The notes under the pieces are model-generated. The model saw nothing but the letters and a program-made list of their open reading frames with translations, did no database searches and was not told the origin of the DNA. A stretch of DNA of 64,000 nucleotides from Polyangiaceae bacterium (GTDB lineage: Bacteria > Myxococcota_A > Polyangia > Polyangiales > Polyangiaceae). This document shows, in pieces, positions 18,266-27,723 of this stretch. The stretch spans positions 103,098 through 167,097 of the forward strand of contig JAICQQ010000001.1 of assembly GCA_025937785.1 (NCBI GenBank), in the 5' to 3' direction. Position numbers and translations under genes: made by a program. The first letter of the stretch is position 1; each line of letters opens with the position of its first letter.

Positions 18266-20206
18266 CTAGCGCGCGGTGCGGCGCACCGTCAGTCGGCTGA
18301 GCTGTACCAGGGCGCCCGGCGCGTGCAAACCAAGCGCGACGCGTGTGGACGGCAGGTCGCAGCTGACTTCCTCTTCGCCGGCGCTCAGCGTGAGGCGGGT
18401 GGCGATGCGCTCCGCTCGCAGCCTCGTCGGTAGGGAGCCCGCTTCTGGCCAGCGGCAGGTCGAGCCGGCCCGGTCGAGCAAAAGCGCGACTGTTTCGCCC
18501 CGATCGAGCGTGACCTCGAGGGTGAAGTCGGCGAAGCGAGCATCCGTCAGCCAGACGCTGGCCCCGCCGCTGACCTCGAGCACGAAGTCGTTTCCTGGAC
18601 CGTCCTCGCGCGGGACGAGCCGGGCGTAGCGGTCACCGTCGCCGCCGTGCCCGGGTGCCAGATGCAGCGGCCAACGCGCGTTGGTGGCGCTCACCAGCGT
18701 GATCAGCTCTAGATCTTGAGCAAAGACGTTGCGGGTCGAGAACCGCTGGCCCACGAGGGTCGCATCGCGGATGGCATCGCTCACCCACAGCGCTGCCCCC
18801 GTGTCGAGCTGCGCCAGGGGTAGGTCGAGCTCCGGGGGGTGCTCTAGGGACGCCACCGCGCCGAACGCTTGCGCCCAGGGGTCGAAGCGCAGCAACTGAG
18901 CGCCGGCTTCGAACCCGGCGGCCCCCGCTGCGGGTACGAGGTACGGGGCGCCATCGGGCGCCGGTAGCAAGCGCGGTCGCGGTACGGCCTGGCTCAGCCG
19001 AAGCTCGACCACGTCGCGAGCGGCGTCGATCCAGTAGGCGTCCCAGCCGGCTTCTGGCTGGCAACCTCGGCGGCAAGCCGCGCACTCGTCCTCCGAGCCT
19101 TCGCGGTCCTCGCAGCCACCGACTGCCAGCACGGCGCCACCCGGCATGGCCACGAAGTCCTGGTCGATACGGGTGGGCAAGCCGTTCTCTGGGCCGGCTG
19201 CGATCTCGAAGCCGCCGTTCTCGGTGCGCACGATCCAATCGGCGCCGGGCACCCAGCGATCCGCGTCGTCGTAGCCGCCAGCGACGAAGATGACTCCAGC
19301 GTCGAGCAGCAGCGCCTTCGGCGAGATGCGGGCCACCGTCAGTTGACCCACGTAGCGCGCGAACCCCGTTGCATGGTCCACGAGCTCGAGCGTTTCCGTG
19401 GCCAACGCCTCGCCGCTCTCTGCAGCCTCGCGCCCGCCGATGAGCAGTGTCTGGGTCGGGGAGAGCGCCACAGCCGCGTGGCGGGAGCGCGGCCGAACCA
19501 GCTGGATTTCGAGGTTCGGGTCGAACGAGAAGTCGTCGGCACGAAAGACCTCGGCGGTGTCGTGCAGGCGCCGCCCTGTCGAGAATGCGGTCGTCGGATC
19601 TTCGCCCCCGGCGACCAGAAAGCCCGGACCGAACCCGGTCACGCTGGCGAAGGCGCGGGGCCGCCAGAGTTGCGCATTGCCTGCCAGCGACTCTGCATGG
19701 CCGGTGTTGGTGTCGAAGACGAGCGCGCCGGACACCGCCGAGCTCTGGCCGCGGTCGGATCCCGCCAGCATGGCCAGACCGTGCTCGGGCGAGACAGCGA
19801 GCCCCTGACCTCCGCCGGGCGCCGGGTACTCCGAAGGATCCGCGAGCTCACAGGCGCGGCCGTTCGGCCACAACAGCAGTGGGAGGACCGCCCCGCTGCG
19901 GTACGGTCCGACAGCGGCGAAACGCTCGGAGCTGCGCGGGAAACTCAGTTGGGCAGTGACGGCCAGCGTCCCTGGCGGGAAGGCCAGCGCGGCTCCGTCC
20001 TGATCACTCGTCACGAAGTCGCTCGTGCGCTCCGAGGCGTCGAAGTCGCCCAAGGCATCGAGCTCGAGCTGGGCTTGCTCTCCGGGCAGCTTGCAGCGCT
20101 CGAGGGGGTGGGCAACGATGGCGACCTCGGGACCCGCCATCGGGTCAGGAGTGCACGCCGCCAAGAGCAGCGCCGCCGCTTTGGCGCTAACCTTCGATCG
20201 CCCCAT
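18266..20206 (-). CDS. Kelch-like beta-propeller lipoprotein
   Basis: A 646-residue secreted protein. The start MGRSKVSAKAAALLLAAC gives a short but valid lipoprotein signal. The body contains repeated beta-propeller strands of Kelch type (for example LLIGGREAAESGEAL, VIFVAGGYDDADRW, AVLAVGGCEDREGSED). A Cys-rich insert (CEDREGSEDECAACRRGC) may be disulfide-bonded. The C-terminal 130 residues are a separate beta-rich domain. The ligand is unknown. The start overlaps the start codon of the divergent kinase gene, so each promoter must lie inside the other gene. Longer starts upstream exist but would put a non-signal stretch in front. Confidence 0.75.
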   Translation of the reverse strand: MGRSKVSAKAAALLLAACTPDPMAGPEVAIVAHPLERCKLPGEQAQLELDALGDFDASERTSDFVTSDQDGAALAFPPGTLAVTAQLSFPRSSERFAAVGPYRSGAVLPLLLWPNGRACELADPSEYPAPGGGQGLAVSPEHGLAMLAGSDRGQSSAVSGALVFDTNTGHAESLAGNAQLWRPRAFASVTGFGPGFLVAGGEDPTTAFSTGRRLHDTAEVFRADDFSFDPNLEIQLVRPRSRHAAVALSPTQTLLIGGREAAESGEALATETLELVDHATGFARYVGQLTVARISPKALLLDAGVIFVAGGYDDADRWVPGADWIVRTENGGFEIAAGPENGLPTRIDQDFVAMPGGAVLAVGGCEDREGSEDECAACRRGCQPEAGWDAYWIDAARDVVELRLSQAVPRPRLLPAPDGAPYLVPAAGAAGFEAGAQLLRFDPWAQAFGAVASLEHPPELDLPLAQLDTGAALWVSDAIRDATLVGQRFSTRNVFAQDLELITLVSATNARWPLHLAPGHGGDGDRYARLVPREDGPGNDFVLEVSGGASVWLTDARFADFTLEVTLDRGETVALLLDRAGSTCRWPEAGSLPTRLRAERIATRLTLSAGEEEVSCDLPSTRVALGLHAPGALVQLSRLTVRRTAR

Positions 20207-21929
20207 GTTTCCGCAGATCTTCGGCAAGTACATGTTAGAGCGGGAGATAGCCGCCGGCGGCATGGCGCGAGTCTACCTGGCAACCCTGCGCGGGGCGGGG
20301 GGATTCGAAAAGCGGCTCGTGGTCAAGCAGATCCGGCCCGAGCTCGCGTCCGATCAGGGCTTCGTCGAACGCTTCGTGAAAGAGGCGAAAACGGCGGTCG
20401 AACTCAGCCACCCGAACATCGTGCCGGTGTACGAGCTCGGTGTCGAACAAGGCGTGTACTACATCGCAATGGAGCATTGCGACGGCGCGACGCTCTCGGA
20501 TCTGCTCGCGACGACGGGACCGCTCGATGCTGAAGAAGGTGCGTATCTGGGGGTGGAAGTGTGCCGTGCTCTCGACTACGCGCATCGTCGCGCACAGGTG
20601 ATCCACCGCGACGTCACGCCTCGCAACGTGCTGGTCGACGAAGAAGGTGCCGTCAGGCTGATCGACTTTGGCATCGCGGCGCCGGCTGCGGACGGTAGCG
20701 GTGACACCGCCCACACCGAGGTGTTCGGATCGCCGGGGCACATGCCGCCGGAGCAGCTCGCGGGTCAGCCGCTGACGCCGGCTACCGACGTGTTCGCCAT
20801 CGGCGTGCTGCTTTACGAAGCCCTTACTGGGCGCCCCGCGTTTCGCCGCGGTACCGCCAAAGAGTGCCGCAGCGCACTCAGCGAGGCGCAGCCGCCACTG
20901 GACGAGCGCAGTCCGGAGCTCAGCCCCCTGGCGACGATCGTGGGCCGGGCTATGCAACTCGACGAACAGGCCCGGCCACAAAACGCCGAGGCCCTCGCGC
21001 GCCCGCTCCGCGAGTACTTGCGGGGCGCCGACACCGGCGACGTCGCCCGCCGCCTCGGTGACCGCGTGCGCATGGCGCGCCGGCGCGGCCTAAGCTCGAG
21101 CCCGTGGCTGCTCGGCGAAGGGCTGACCGGGGTCGGCTCGCCAGCGACGGCCACGCCCAACACCCCCGCGCTGCGGACGCCCGGTGGCACCCGCACCTTC
21201 GCCACCAGCCGGGGCTTCAGCGAGCTGACGCGTCGGGTCGACAGTGAACCGCCGCCGCCCGCCGTGCGCCGCACTGACAGCCCTCGGGCGAACCTGACAC
21301 CTGCTGACGGCGACCGCGGGAGCACGCGGCGCCTTCCTAGCTCGCGCCCTCCACCGCCGCCGGACATTCCGCGAACACTCGCCGTCGGGTCCGGCGCGCC
21401 GCGGCCCCATCGCGGTCGAGCCATGGTGATCGGTCTCGCTCTGGCCGCGCCCGTGTGCGCGGCGCTCGTCGCCACGCTGTGGATGCAGCAAGGGGCCGGG
21501 GTGGGCGGCCGCGCCGTGCTGTCCCCCCCGAAGCGCGTTGCCTCCGCCACCCCGACCCGTGCGAGCGTAGCGTCTGCGCAGGTGCTTCCGGCGCTTCCGA
21601 GCGCCGCGCCGCGCGCTGTTTCACCGCCGCGCCGCGCGCCCGCGCCCGTACCCTCGCGCGAGCCCTCGCCCAGCGCGTCGCCCGCGGAGCCAACGGGTTC
21701 GGCATCGCTCTCCCTGACGGCGCTCCCTGGTACCCAGGTCAGTGTCGCCGGGCACGACTACGCGACTCCGGTGAGCGGGCTCACTCTACCCGCCGGTCGC
21801 TATCTGGTGACCTTCCGCAACGCTACCTGGGACGGACCCGTCTCGACCCAGATCGTGTTACGCCCGGGGAAGGCCAGCCGTGTGCATGCCGACTTCACCA
21901 ATGAACCGCCGCGGGTGGTGGTGCGTTGA
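20205..21929 (+). CDS. Membrane-anchored Ser/Thr protein kinase
   Basis: 574 residues. The kinase domain (about 8-285) has a glycine-rich loop (EIAAGGMARVY), catalytic Lys K41, the HRD-type loop IHRDVTPRNVL (D136), and DFG (D154). The activation segment and SPGHMPPEQL are also present. It looks fully active. A Pro/Ser-rich linker (about 310-400), one membrane helix (about 407-427), another Pro/Ala-rich linker and a PEGA-like extracytoplasmic domain at the end (VAGHDYATPVSGLTLPAGRY) follow. The start MFPQIFGKY fits kinase N-termini; a longer frame from 20025 is not needed. The target is unknown. Confidence 0.92.
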   Translation: MFPQIFGKYMLEREIAAGGMARVYLATLRGAGGFEKRLVVKQIRPELASDQGFVERFVKEAKTAVELSHPNIVPVYELGVEQGVYYIAMEHCDGATLSDLLATTGPLDAEEGAYLGVEVCRALDYAHRRAQVIHRDVTPRNVLVDEEGAVRLIDFGIAAPAADGSGDTAHTEVFGSPGHMPPEQLAGQPLTPATDVFAIGVLLYEALTGRPAFRRGTAKECRSALSEAQPPLDERSPELSPLATIVGRAMQLDEQARPQNAEALARPLREYLRGADTGDVARRLGDRVRMARRRGLSSSPWLLGEGLTGVGSPATATPNTPALRTPGGTRTFATSRGFSELTRRVDSEPPPPAVRRTDSPRANLTPADGDRGSTRRLPSSRPPPPPDIPRTLAVGSGAPRPHRGRAMVIGLALAAPVCAALVATLWMQQGAGVGGRAVLSPPKRVASATPTRASVASAQVLPALPSAAPRAVSPPRRAPAPVPSREPSPSASPAEPTGSASLSLTALPGTQVSVAGHDYATPVSGLTLPAGRYLVTFRNATWDGPVSTQIVLRPGKASRVHADFTNEPPRVVVR

Positions 21930-22027
21930 GCTGGCCCAAGTGCTGCGAGGCGATCAGTCGCCAGCGTATTCCCTCGGACGAACGATAGGGTTACCGTCCA
22001 GGCGTTTTCCAGTCGACAGGAGGCGCC

Positions 22028-23167
22028 GTGTTAGAGGGCAACCCGAACTCCGAGCGGATACGCAAGACAACGTTGCTGTGCCTGGCCTTGGCCACTGCGC
22101 TCCTGTTCCTTTGGATGATCAAGGACTTTCTGATGGCAATCCTGCTGTCGGCGATCCTCAGCGGCATGTTCTATCCGCTGTACAAGCGCTTGGTCGATCG
22201 CCTTGGGGGCCGCCGCAGCCTCGCGTCGCTCGCGACGGTGGCCTTCGCGCTCTTCGTCCTGATCGCGCCCATCGGGGGTTTTCTCGCGATCGTGGCGAAT
22301 CAGGCGCTGCTCTTCGGGCAGAAGGTGCAGCCCTGGGTGCGCGATAAGCTACACGGCACCTCCACGCTCGACGAAGTCATCTCCGAGTGGCCCGTGCTCG
22401 AGCCGCTACGCCCCTACCAGCAGCAAGTTCTGGCGAAGCTCGGCGAGGCTGCGGCGACGCTCGGCAGCTGGTCGGTAGACATCGTAACGCAGGCGGCCAC
22501 CAGCACGGCCACCTTCCTGATGATGCTGTTCATCGCGCTCTATGCCATGTACTTCTTCTTGCTCGACGGGCGGCGCGCCCTCGCCAAGATCCTCTACTAC
22601 CTGCCGCTCGCGCCCGACGACGAAGAGCGCATGATCGGTCATTTCGTGTCGGTGGCGCGCGCGACCATCAAGGGCACGGTGGTGATCGCTATAGCCCAGG
22701 GTGCGCTCGGCGGCCTCGCTTTCTGGGCGGTGGGACTCGACGGCGCCGCGCTGTGGGCCACGGTGATGGCAGTGCTCTCGGCGATCCCCGGGCTTGGTCA
22801 CGCACTCGTCTGGATCCCCGCCGCCATCTACCTCGCGGCCACGGGCCAGTGGGGGATGAGCCTCGGCTTGGTAGCGTTCTGCGGCGTCGTGGTCGGCAGC
22901 ATCGACAATTTCTTGCGTCCCCGGCTGGTCGGCAGAGACACGAAGCTGCCCGACCTGATGATCCTGCTCTCGACCCTCGGCGGGCTCGTGCTCTTCGGAG
23001 CCGCAGGATTCATCGTCGGCCCTATCGTGGCTGCGCTGCTCGTAACGGTTTGGGAGCTCTACGGCGCCGCTTTCCGTGATGTGCTGCCGCCGGCCCCCCG
23101 AACTTCGACGTTCCCGCCCGAGTCATTGGGATCGCAGCAGCTATTCCCGCCCAGATCCGATCGTTGA
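22028..23167 (+). CDS. AI-2E family transporter/permease
   Basis: A 379-residue inner-membrane protein with about eight hydrophobic segments. It has the AI-2E/PerM family signature: the N-terminal LLFLWMIKDFLMAILLSAILSGMFYPLYKRL, a soluble loop (about 110-150), and the C-terminal LRPRLVGRDTKLPDLMILLSTLGG and GFIVGPIVAALL. The substrate is not predictable from sequence: members export AI-2 or work as Na+/H+ antiporters. GTG start at 22028 is supported by an AGGAGG site about seven bases upstream. Its 3' end overlaps the convergent acetyltransferase by 27 bases. Confidence 0.9.
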   Translation: MLEGNPNSERIRKTTLLCLALATALLFLWMIKDFLMAILLSAILSGMFYPLYKRLVDRLGGRRSLASLATVAFALFVLIAPIGGFLAIVANQALLFGQKVQPWVRDKLHGTSTLDEVISEWPVLEPLRPYQQQVLAKLGEAAATLGSWSVDIVTQAATSTATFLMMLFIALYAMYFFLLDGRRALAKILYYLPLAPDDEERMIGHFVSVARATIKGTVVIAIAQGALGGLAFWAVGLDGAALWATVMAVLSAIPGLGHALVWIPAAIYLAATGQWGMSLGLVAFCGVVVGSIDNFLRPRLVGRDTKLPDLMILLSTLGGLVLFGAAGFIVGPIVAALLVTVWELYGAAFRDVLPPAPRTSTFPPESLGSQQLFPPRSDR

Positions 23168-23599
23168 GCGAGGCTCCCACGCCATGAGGTAGTGAGTTTC
23201 GGTGTGACCGGTGACCGTGAACCCGTGTCGCTCATACAACGCCCTTGCGTGGTTCTGGAACAACACACGAAGCCGGAGCGGTCGCGCGAGCTCTGTCGCG
23301 CGCTCCAACTCTGCGCGCAGCATCGTGCTCCCGATGCCTCGGTTTTGGAACTCCGGAGCGATCTGCAGTTCGGCAAGAAACACATGATCGTCAGCGTCGT
23401 GAACCGCGATCGCGCCGACGGGAACCCCATCGAGCTCGATGATCTTGATGGGTGAATCTTGCTTCTGCTCGAACCATGCGTCCTGGTCGCTCTCGACCCA
23501 CTTTCCGAACTGGCGCGTCACGACGTCTCGATAGGCGGCATGGTGCAGCTTTCTCAGGAACGAACGGTCCGAATCCTCGGCTTCGCGTGCGCGGATCAT
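23141..23599 (-). CDS. GNAT N-acetyltransferase
   Basis: A 152-residue protein with the GNAT fold. The acetyl-CoA-binding motif A is visible as FLAELQIAPEFQNRGIGSTML, with the Q/R-x-x-G-x-G/A pattern RGIGS. A later NHARALYERHGF segment is also typical. Substrate unknown. The ATG at 23599 is chosen because the sequence MIRAREAEDSD fits GNAT N-termini, and the longer frame upstream is not. It diverges from trpS with about 80 bases between starts. Confidence 0.88.
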   Translation of the reverse strand: MIRAREAEDSDRSFLRKLHHAAYRDVVTRQFGKWVESDQDAWFEQKQDSPIKIIELDGVPVGAIAVHDADDHVFLAELQIAPEFQNRGIGSTMLRAELERATELARPLRLRVLFQNHARALYERHGFTVTGHTETHYLMAWEPRSTIGSGRE

Positions 23600-23682
23600 G
23601 GTCGTGGAATCATACGCCGAAATCCACCGTCGATCGCGGCAGCGCTTGCGCACGGCCGCGCGCTAGCCTAGTTCCAAGCGGC

Positions 23683-24690
23683 ATGATCATCCTGTCGGGC
23701 ATTCAGTCGTCTGGGCGCTTGCATTTGGGCAACTACTACGGTGCGATTCGTCAGTTTCTGGAGTTCCAGGACGAGGAGGTGGCGCTGTACTTCATCGCCA
23801 ACCTGCATGCCTTGAACAGTGTGCGCGACGGCAAGCAGATGCGCGAACTCACCCAGGACGTCGCGATGTCGTACCTGGCGCTCGGACTAGACCCGGCGCG
23901 CGCGATCCTCTTCCGGCAGTCCGACGTGCCCGAACACGCAGAGTTGTTCTGGATCCTCGGCAGCGTCGTGCCGCTGGCCGATCTCATGAATGCCCACAGC
24001 TACAAAGACAAGGTCGCGCGCGGCCAGAGCGCGGACTTCGGCCTGTTCGCGTACCCGATCCTGATGGCGGCCGACATCCTCATCTACAACAGCCATGTGG
24101 TGCCGGTGGGTCAAGATCAGCGCCAGCACCTCGAACTGGCGCGCGATTGGGCGAGCAAGTTCAATCGCGTATACGTGCCGGGTTACCGTCCCGACGATCC
24201 GGAAGGTCTGCGCGGCGGCACGCCCGGTGTGCTGCGCTTGCCCGAGGCGCGGATCCTGGAGAGCACCGCCGTGGTCCCCGGCACCGACGGGCAGAAGATG
24301 AGCAAGTCGTACGACAACACCATCGAGCTGTTTGGCAGCGACAAGGCGGTGAAGAAGGCGATCATGGGCATCACGACCGACTCGACGCCCGTCGAGGAGC
24401 CGAAACCGGTCGCAGGCAGCGCGCTCTACGGACTGCTAAAGCTGATGGCGCCTGCCGCTGATTTTGCCGAAATCGATCGACGCTGGCGCGCGGGAGGCGA
24501 GGGCTACGGCGTGTTCAAGAAGGAGCTGCTCGATCTGTTTCACGCGACATTCGATGCGGCGCGCGCTCGCCACGACGAGCTCTCGAAAGATCCCGGGGCA
24601 GTGGAACGGGTACTGCAAGACGGCGCGCAACGCGCGCGGTCGCTCGCGGCAGAACAGATGGCGCGGGTGCGACGCGCGGTCGGTGTTTGA
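23683..24690 (+). CDS. trpS: Tryptophan-tRNA ligase
   Basis: The 335-residue enzyme charges tRNA-Trp. Class I signatures are present: the HIGH-type motif GRLHLGNYYG (HLGN at 14-17) and KMSKS at 205-209. Family segments such as PILMAADILIYNS and VPVGQDQRQHLELARD are also present. Length is normal for bacteria. The ATG at 23683 starts directly before SGIQSSGRLHLG as in homologues; the upstream extension of the frame is not conserved-looking. A short CTG-rich palindrome lies between it and the next gene. Confidence 0.96.
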   Translation: MIILSGIQSSGRLHLGNYYGAIRQFLEFQDEEVALYFIANLHALNSVRDGKQMRELTQDVAMSYLALGLDPARAILFRQSDVPEHAELFWILGSVVPLADLMNAHSYKDKVARGQSADFGLFAYPILMAADILIYNSHVVPVGQDQRQHLELARDWASKFNRVYVPGYRPDDPEGLRGGTPGVLRLPEARILESTAVVPGTDGQKMSKSYDNTIELFGSDKAVKKAIMGITTDSTPVEEPKPVAGSALYGLLKLMAPAADFAEIDRRWRAGGEGYGVFKKELLDLFHATFDAARARHDELSKDPGAVERVLQDGAQRARSLAAEQMARVRRAVGV

Positions 24691-24734
24691 GACTTGCGGA
24701 GGGGAGCACCCGGCCCAAAAGATCACGGCTGCTG

Positions 24735-24752
24735 CTGCTGCAGCTGCAGCAG
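24735..24752. repeat. 18-bp perfect palindrome overlapping a ribosome binding site
   Basis: Bases 24735-24752 read CTGCTGCAGCTGCAGCAG, identical to their reverse complement. Its right end runs into the AGGAGG (24751-24756) of the gene starting at 24762. In RNA it can form a stem of about 7 bp with a 4-base loop. It could act as an operator or as a hairpin that competes with ribosome binding, but chance expansion of a CTG tract is also possible. Confidence 0.5.
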
Positions 24753-24761
24753 GAGGTTGCC

Positions 24762-25073
24762 ATGATTCTCACGGTGTTCCGAAGCACGTTGCGAGCCGAT
24801 CTCGATGCTGCAGCGCTGGGTGAGCTCGAGGCGGTGGGCACTCGCATGGCCACACTCGCCGCGACGATGCCCGGCTTCGTGAGCTACAAGGACTTTGCTG
24901 CGCCAGACGGAGAGAACGTGACGGTCGTCGAGTTCGAAACGATGGAGGCTCAGCTCCAGTGGCGCGCCCACCCCGAGCATGCGGCAGCGCAGCGAGCAGC
25001 GCGCGAGCGCTACTTCGCCGAGTACAAAATTTCAGTGTGCAGCGTACTGCGCGTCGCGACCCACTCCGTCTAG
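24762..25073 (+). CDS. Antibiotic biosynthesis monooxygenase-like (ABM fold) protein
   Basis: A 103-residue dimeric alpha/beta-barrel type protein. Typical features are the N-terminal strand MILTVFRSTLR, the MPGFVSYKDF turn, VVEFETMEAQLQWRAHPEHAAAQ, and a final strand KISVCSVLRV. Many ABM-fold proteins are small oxygenases or quinone-binding proteins; the substrate is not inferable. The ATG follows AGGAGG at a five-base gap. Its stop overlaps the stop of trmL on the other strand as CTAG. Confidence 0.85.
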   Translation: MILTVFRSTLRADLDAAALGELEAVGTRMATLAATMPGFVSYKDFAAPDGENVTVVEFETMEAQLQWRAHPEHAAAQRAARERYFAEYKISVCSVLRVATHSV

Positions 25074-25618
25074 CGTGCCTCGGGATCGTTCGCCGCGTGC
25101 GTCAGGGCGCCCACCTGGCGCAGTGCCTCGAACAGCGTGATCGCCACGGCGTTGGCCAGGTTCAGCGAGCGCACCCCTCCCAGCGTCGGGATACCCAGCA
25201 CGGCGTCGCTGCGGGCCTCGAGCAGGCCGGCATCGAGTCCCGTGCTCTCCTTCCCGAACACCAAGATGTCGCCGGGCTGGAAGGCGACGTCGAGGTAGCT
25301 CTGTCGCGCCTTGCCACTGAAGAGCCAGGTGCGGTGAGCCTTGCCGTCGGCCGCGATCGCCCGTTCGGCGTCCACGAGCGCAGCATGTTGCGCGACGCGG
25401 ATCAGATGCCAGTAGTCGAGCCCCGCCCGGCGCACCGCGTGTTCGTCGATGCGGAAGCCGAGCGACCCCACCAGGTGCAACGGGCAGCAGGTGGCCGCGC
25501 ACAGTCTGCCGATATTCCCGGTGTTCGGCGGGATCTCCGGCTCGACCAGTACGACGTGGAACCAGTCTTCGACTGGGGGTGCCCGCAGGCGTCCCGGGGG
25601 CCGATTGTCAGCGTGCAT
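25070..25618 (-). CDS. trmL: tRNA (cytidine/uridine-34-2'-O)-methyltransferase
   Basis: A 182-residue SpoU/TrmD (SPOUT) methyltransferase. It shows VLVEPEIPPNTGNIGRLCAAT near the start, LVFGKESTGLD and the knotted C-terminal SLNLANAVAITLFEALRQ. TrmL methylates the ribose of the wobble base in certain leucine tRNAs. The start at 25618 is chosen because the longer frame upstream is low-complexity. The 5' region faces the outer-membrane protein gene, about 120 bases away. Confidence 0.92.
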   Translation of the reverse strand: MHADNRPPGRLRAPPVEDWFHVVLVEPEIPPNTGNIGRLCAATCCPLHLVGSLGFRIDEHAVRRAGLDYWHLIRVAQHAALVDAERAIAADGKAHRTWLFSGKARQSYLDVAFQPGDILVFGKESTGLDAGLLEARSDAVLGIPTLGGVRSLNLANAVAITLFEALRQVGALTHAANDPEAR

Positions 25619-25742
25619 CGCCACGCTCGACCTTCTCACGAATCGAGCGCACTCGCATCGCCGTCGTCTTTTCTGATTGGCTTGACGCCCGTCCCGGCCG
25701 CCAAGTAGCCTCGCTCGGACCCGACCGGGGTGCTTCGTCGAG

Positions 25743-26834
25743 ATGAGTCCACGCTTCGCAGCCCTTGCTACGACCCTGCTGGTGACGGCGGCGGCCACCC
25801 TGGCGCATGCCGATCCGATGGACCCGGCGCTCGAGCGGCTGGTCACGAACCCGGAATGCCACGACGACGTGGGACGGTTCACGCCGCAGAACCTCGACCC
25901 AGACGATTTCGGCGGCGGCGAGGTCCGGTGTCTTGCCGACAACGCCGCCTTCACCAGGCTCATCAGTCAATACGGGTTCGCCTTCGCGCCTTCCGCCATG
26001 CATTCGGCCCGCACTACCGGGATCGGCGGCTTTCAGCTCTCGATCGAGGCGCAGTACGCGAAAATCGACGACGGGGCGGAGTACTGGAAGCACGGGACGC
26101 AGGGTCCGATCGATCCGACGCGTAACCTGGCTTCGATCGTGAACAACAGTCCGCAATCCATGCTGCAGCTGTATTCGATCAAGGCGACCAAAGGCTTCTC
26201 GTTTGGCTTGGAGGTGACGGGCATCGTCGGTTTCATGCCGAAGACCAACATCCTTTCCGGTGGCGCGGACGTGCGCATGGCCTTGTTGGAAGGGTTCCGC
26301 ACGGGAATGCTGGGAATCCTGCCTGACATCGCGATCGGCGGCGGGGTGCGGACCATCTCGGGGGCTTCGCAGTTTCAGCTCACCGTTGCCTCGCTGGATG
26401 CGCAATTGTCCAAGCCGCTCCCGATCGCAGACTCGTCGGTGATCACCCCCTACATCGGCTATCAATACATCTGGATGTTTGGTGACTCGGGGCTCATCGA
26501 TCTCACACCGGGTACCGACGCCCTGCAAGCCTGCGACTATCAAGGGCAGAACGAGCCCGGCACCGGCGAGGCTCCCTTCGATGGACAAGTCATCTGCGGC
26601 AGGGGACAGCCCGACGACTTCAACAACACCGTGGTGTTCGACCCGGTGCGCCTCGAGCGTCAGCGATTGCTCGCGGGAGTCAACTATCGCTACGAAATGG
26701 TGATGCTGGGGGGGCAGTTCATGTTCGACATGATCCCTCCCGCCGATGCGCAGAACTCCGACGCCGACAAAGAAGTGCTGGAAGACGTGCCCCGGCAGTG
26801 GACGATGGCGTTCGAGCTGGGCACCGTTTTCTAG
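25743..26834 (+). CDS. Secreted outer-membrane-type protein
   Basis: A 363-residue protein with a clear signal peptide (about residues 1-22, cleavage after AHA). The mature part has alternating beta strands (GGFQLSIEAQYAKI, SFGLEVTGIVGFMP, SVITPYIGYQYIWMFG, YRYEMVMLGGQFMF) and ends with a Phe (FELGTVF), as in outer-membrane beta barrels. Four Cys residues may form disulfides. I do not recognise a named family. Function could be structural or porin-like, which is inference. Confidence 0.75.
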   Translation: MSPRFAALATTLLVTAAATLAHADPMDPALERLVTNPECHDDVGRFTPQNLDPDDFGGGEVRCLADNAAFTRLISQYGFAFAPSAMHSARTTGIGGFQLSIEAQYAKIDDGAEYWKHGTQGPIDPTRNLASIVNNSPQSMLQLYSIKATKGFSFGLEVTGIVGFMPKTNILSGGADVRMALLEGFRTGMLGILPDIAIGGGVRTISGASQFQLTVASLDAQLSKPLPIADSSVITPYIGYQYIWMFGDSGLIDLTPGTDALQACDYQGQNEPGTGEAPFDGQVICGRGQPDDFNNTVVFDPVRLERQRLLAGVNYRYEMVMLGGQFMFDMIPPADAQNSDADKEVLEDVPRQWTMAFELGTVF

Positions 26835-26886
26835 TCAGGCGAGGCTAGGGCCGCGCGACTGACACAGCCCCAAGGGTGGAGGCGAA

Positions 26887-27543
26887 TCAGTGCAGCGGCT
26901 GGCCCTCGCTGGTCTCGGGGACATCGACGATCCGCGAGAGGTCGCGCAGATCGTCGATGCGGCCGCCGAGACGTACCGCGAAGTACGTCGCGAGCGCGCT
27001 CACCGCGCCGCTGGCGTAGAGACCCCAAGCGTACTCGTACACCGTGCGCACGTAGGGGTTCTGAGAGGGCCGAAGGATCAGCATCATGCTGGTCTCGCCG
27101 AGCGTCATCAGGGCGAAGGTGGCGGCGATCACGCGCACCCCGCGCAGCTGAATCACCGAACGCCGCGTGAACACGAGGGGCATCAGCAAGAACCAACCCA
27201 CGGCGCCTCCCCAGAGCCAACCTGCGCGGGCGTGCGCCAGGTCGAACCCGCTGAGGACCGCGTCGCTGGGGCTCGTGATACTGACCCACGGGGCGAAGAA
27301 CAGCGCGAGTCCGGCGGCGGCCAGAACGAGCAAGGGGCCGCGCCCGCGACCCCAGTAGCTCCAGGGCAGGTCTTGGTGCTCAGGTGGCGTCAGCTCTCCC
27401 CGCGCAGCCGCCTCCGCCAAGGCTTCGCGTGAGGGGGGCAGCTTTTCCATAGGGACGAGGCCCACCCCGCAGTGCTCGCATTCGGAAGCCTCGTCGACCG
27501 CGAAGAGCTCCCGACAGAAGGGGCAGGCCAGCAAGTTCGCCAT
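26887..27543 (-). CDS. Zinc-ribbon inner-membrane protein
   Basis: 218 residues. The N-terminus is a zinc ribbon (CPFCRELFAVDEASECEHCG: two CxxC knuckles at about 7-10 and 22-25). A charged linker and about four membrane helices (about 75-95, 115-135, 145-165, 175-195) follow. The family is not recognised. The ATG at 27543 precedes the ribbon directly; a longer frame to 27597 is less likely. It is convergent with the outer-membrane protein gene. Confidence 0.75.
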   Translation of the reverse strand: MANLLACPFCRELFAVDEASECEHCGVGLVPMEKLPPSREALAEAAARGELTPPEHQDLPWSYWGRGRGPLLVLAAAGLALFFAPWVSITSPSDAVLSGFDLAHARAGWLWGGAVGWFLLMPLVFTRRSVIQLRGVRVIAATFALMTLGETSMMLILRPSQNPYVRTVYEYAWGLYASGAVSALATYFAVRLGGRIDDLRDLSRIVDVPETSEGQPLH

Positions 27544-27723
27544 CGTTCGGAAGCGTAGCGCGGGGTGCATACGTCGTGTCGACAGTCGAAACGGCACGAC
27601 GGTTCCCGTGCTTCAGCCGAGCCCCCGCGTCCCATTCTGAGTCATCCGGCGGGCTTCGTAATGACGCGATGCGTCACGTGGTGCGAATGGCGCCGTCAGG
27701 TTCGTTGGCTAGCCTTGGGGCCC

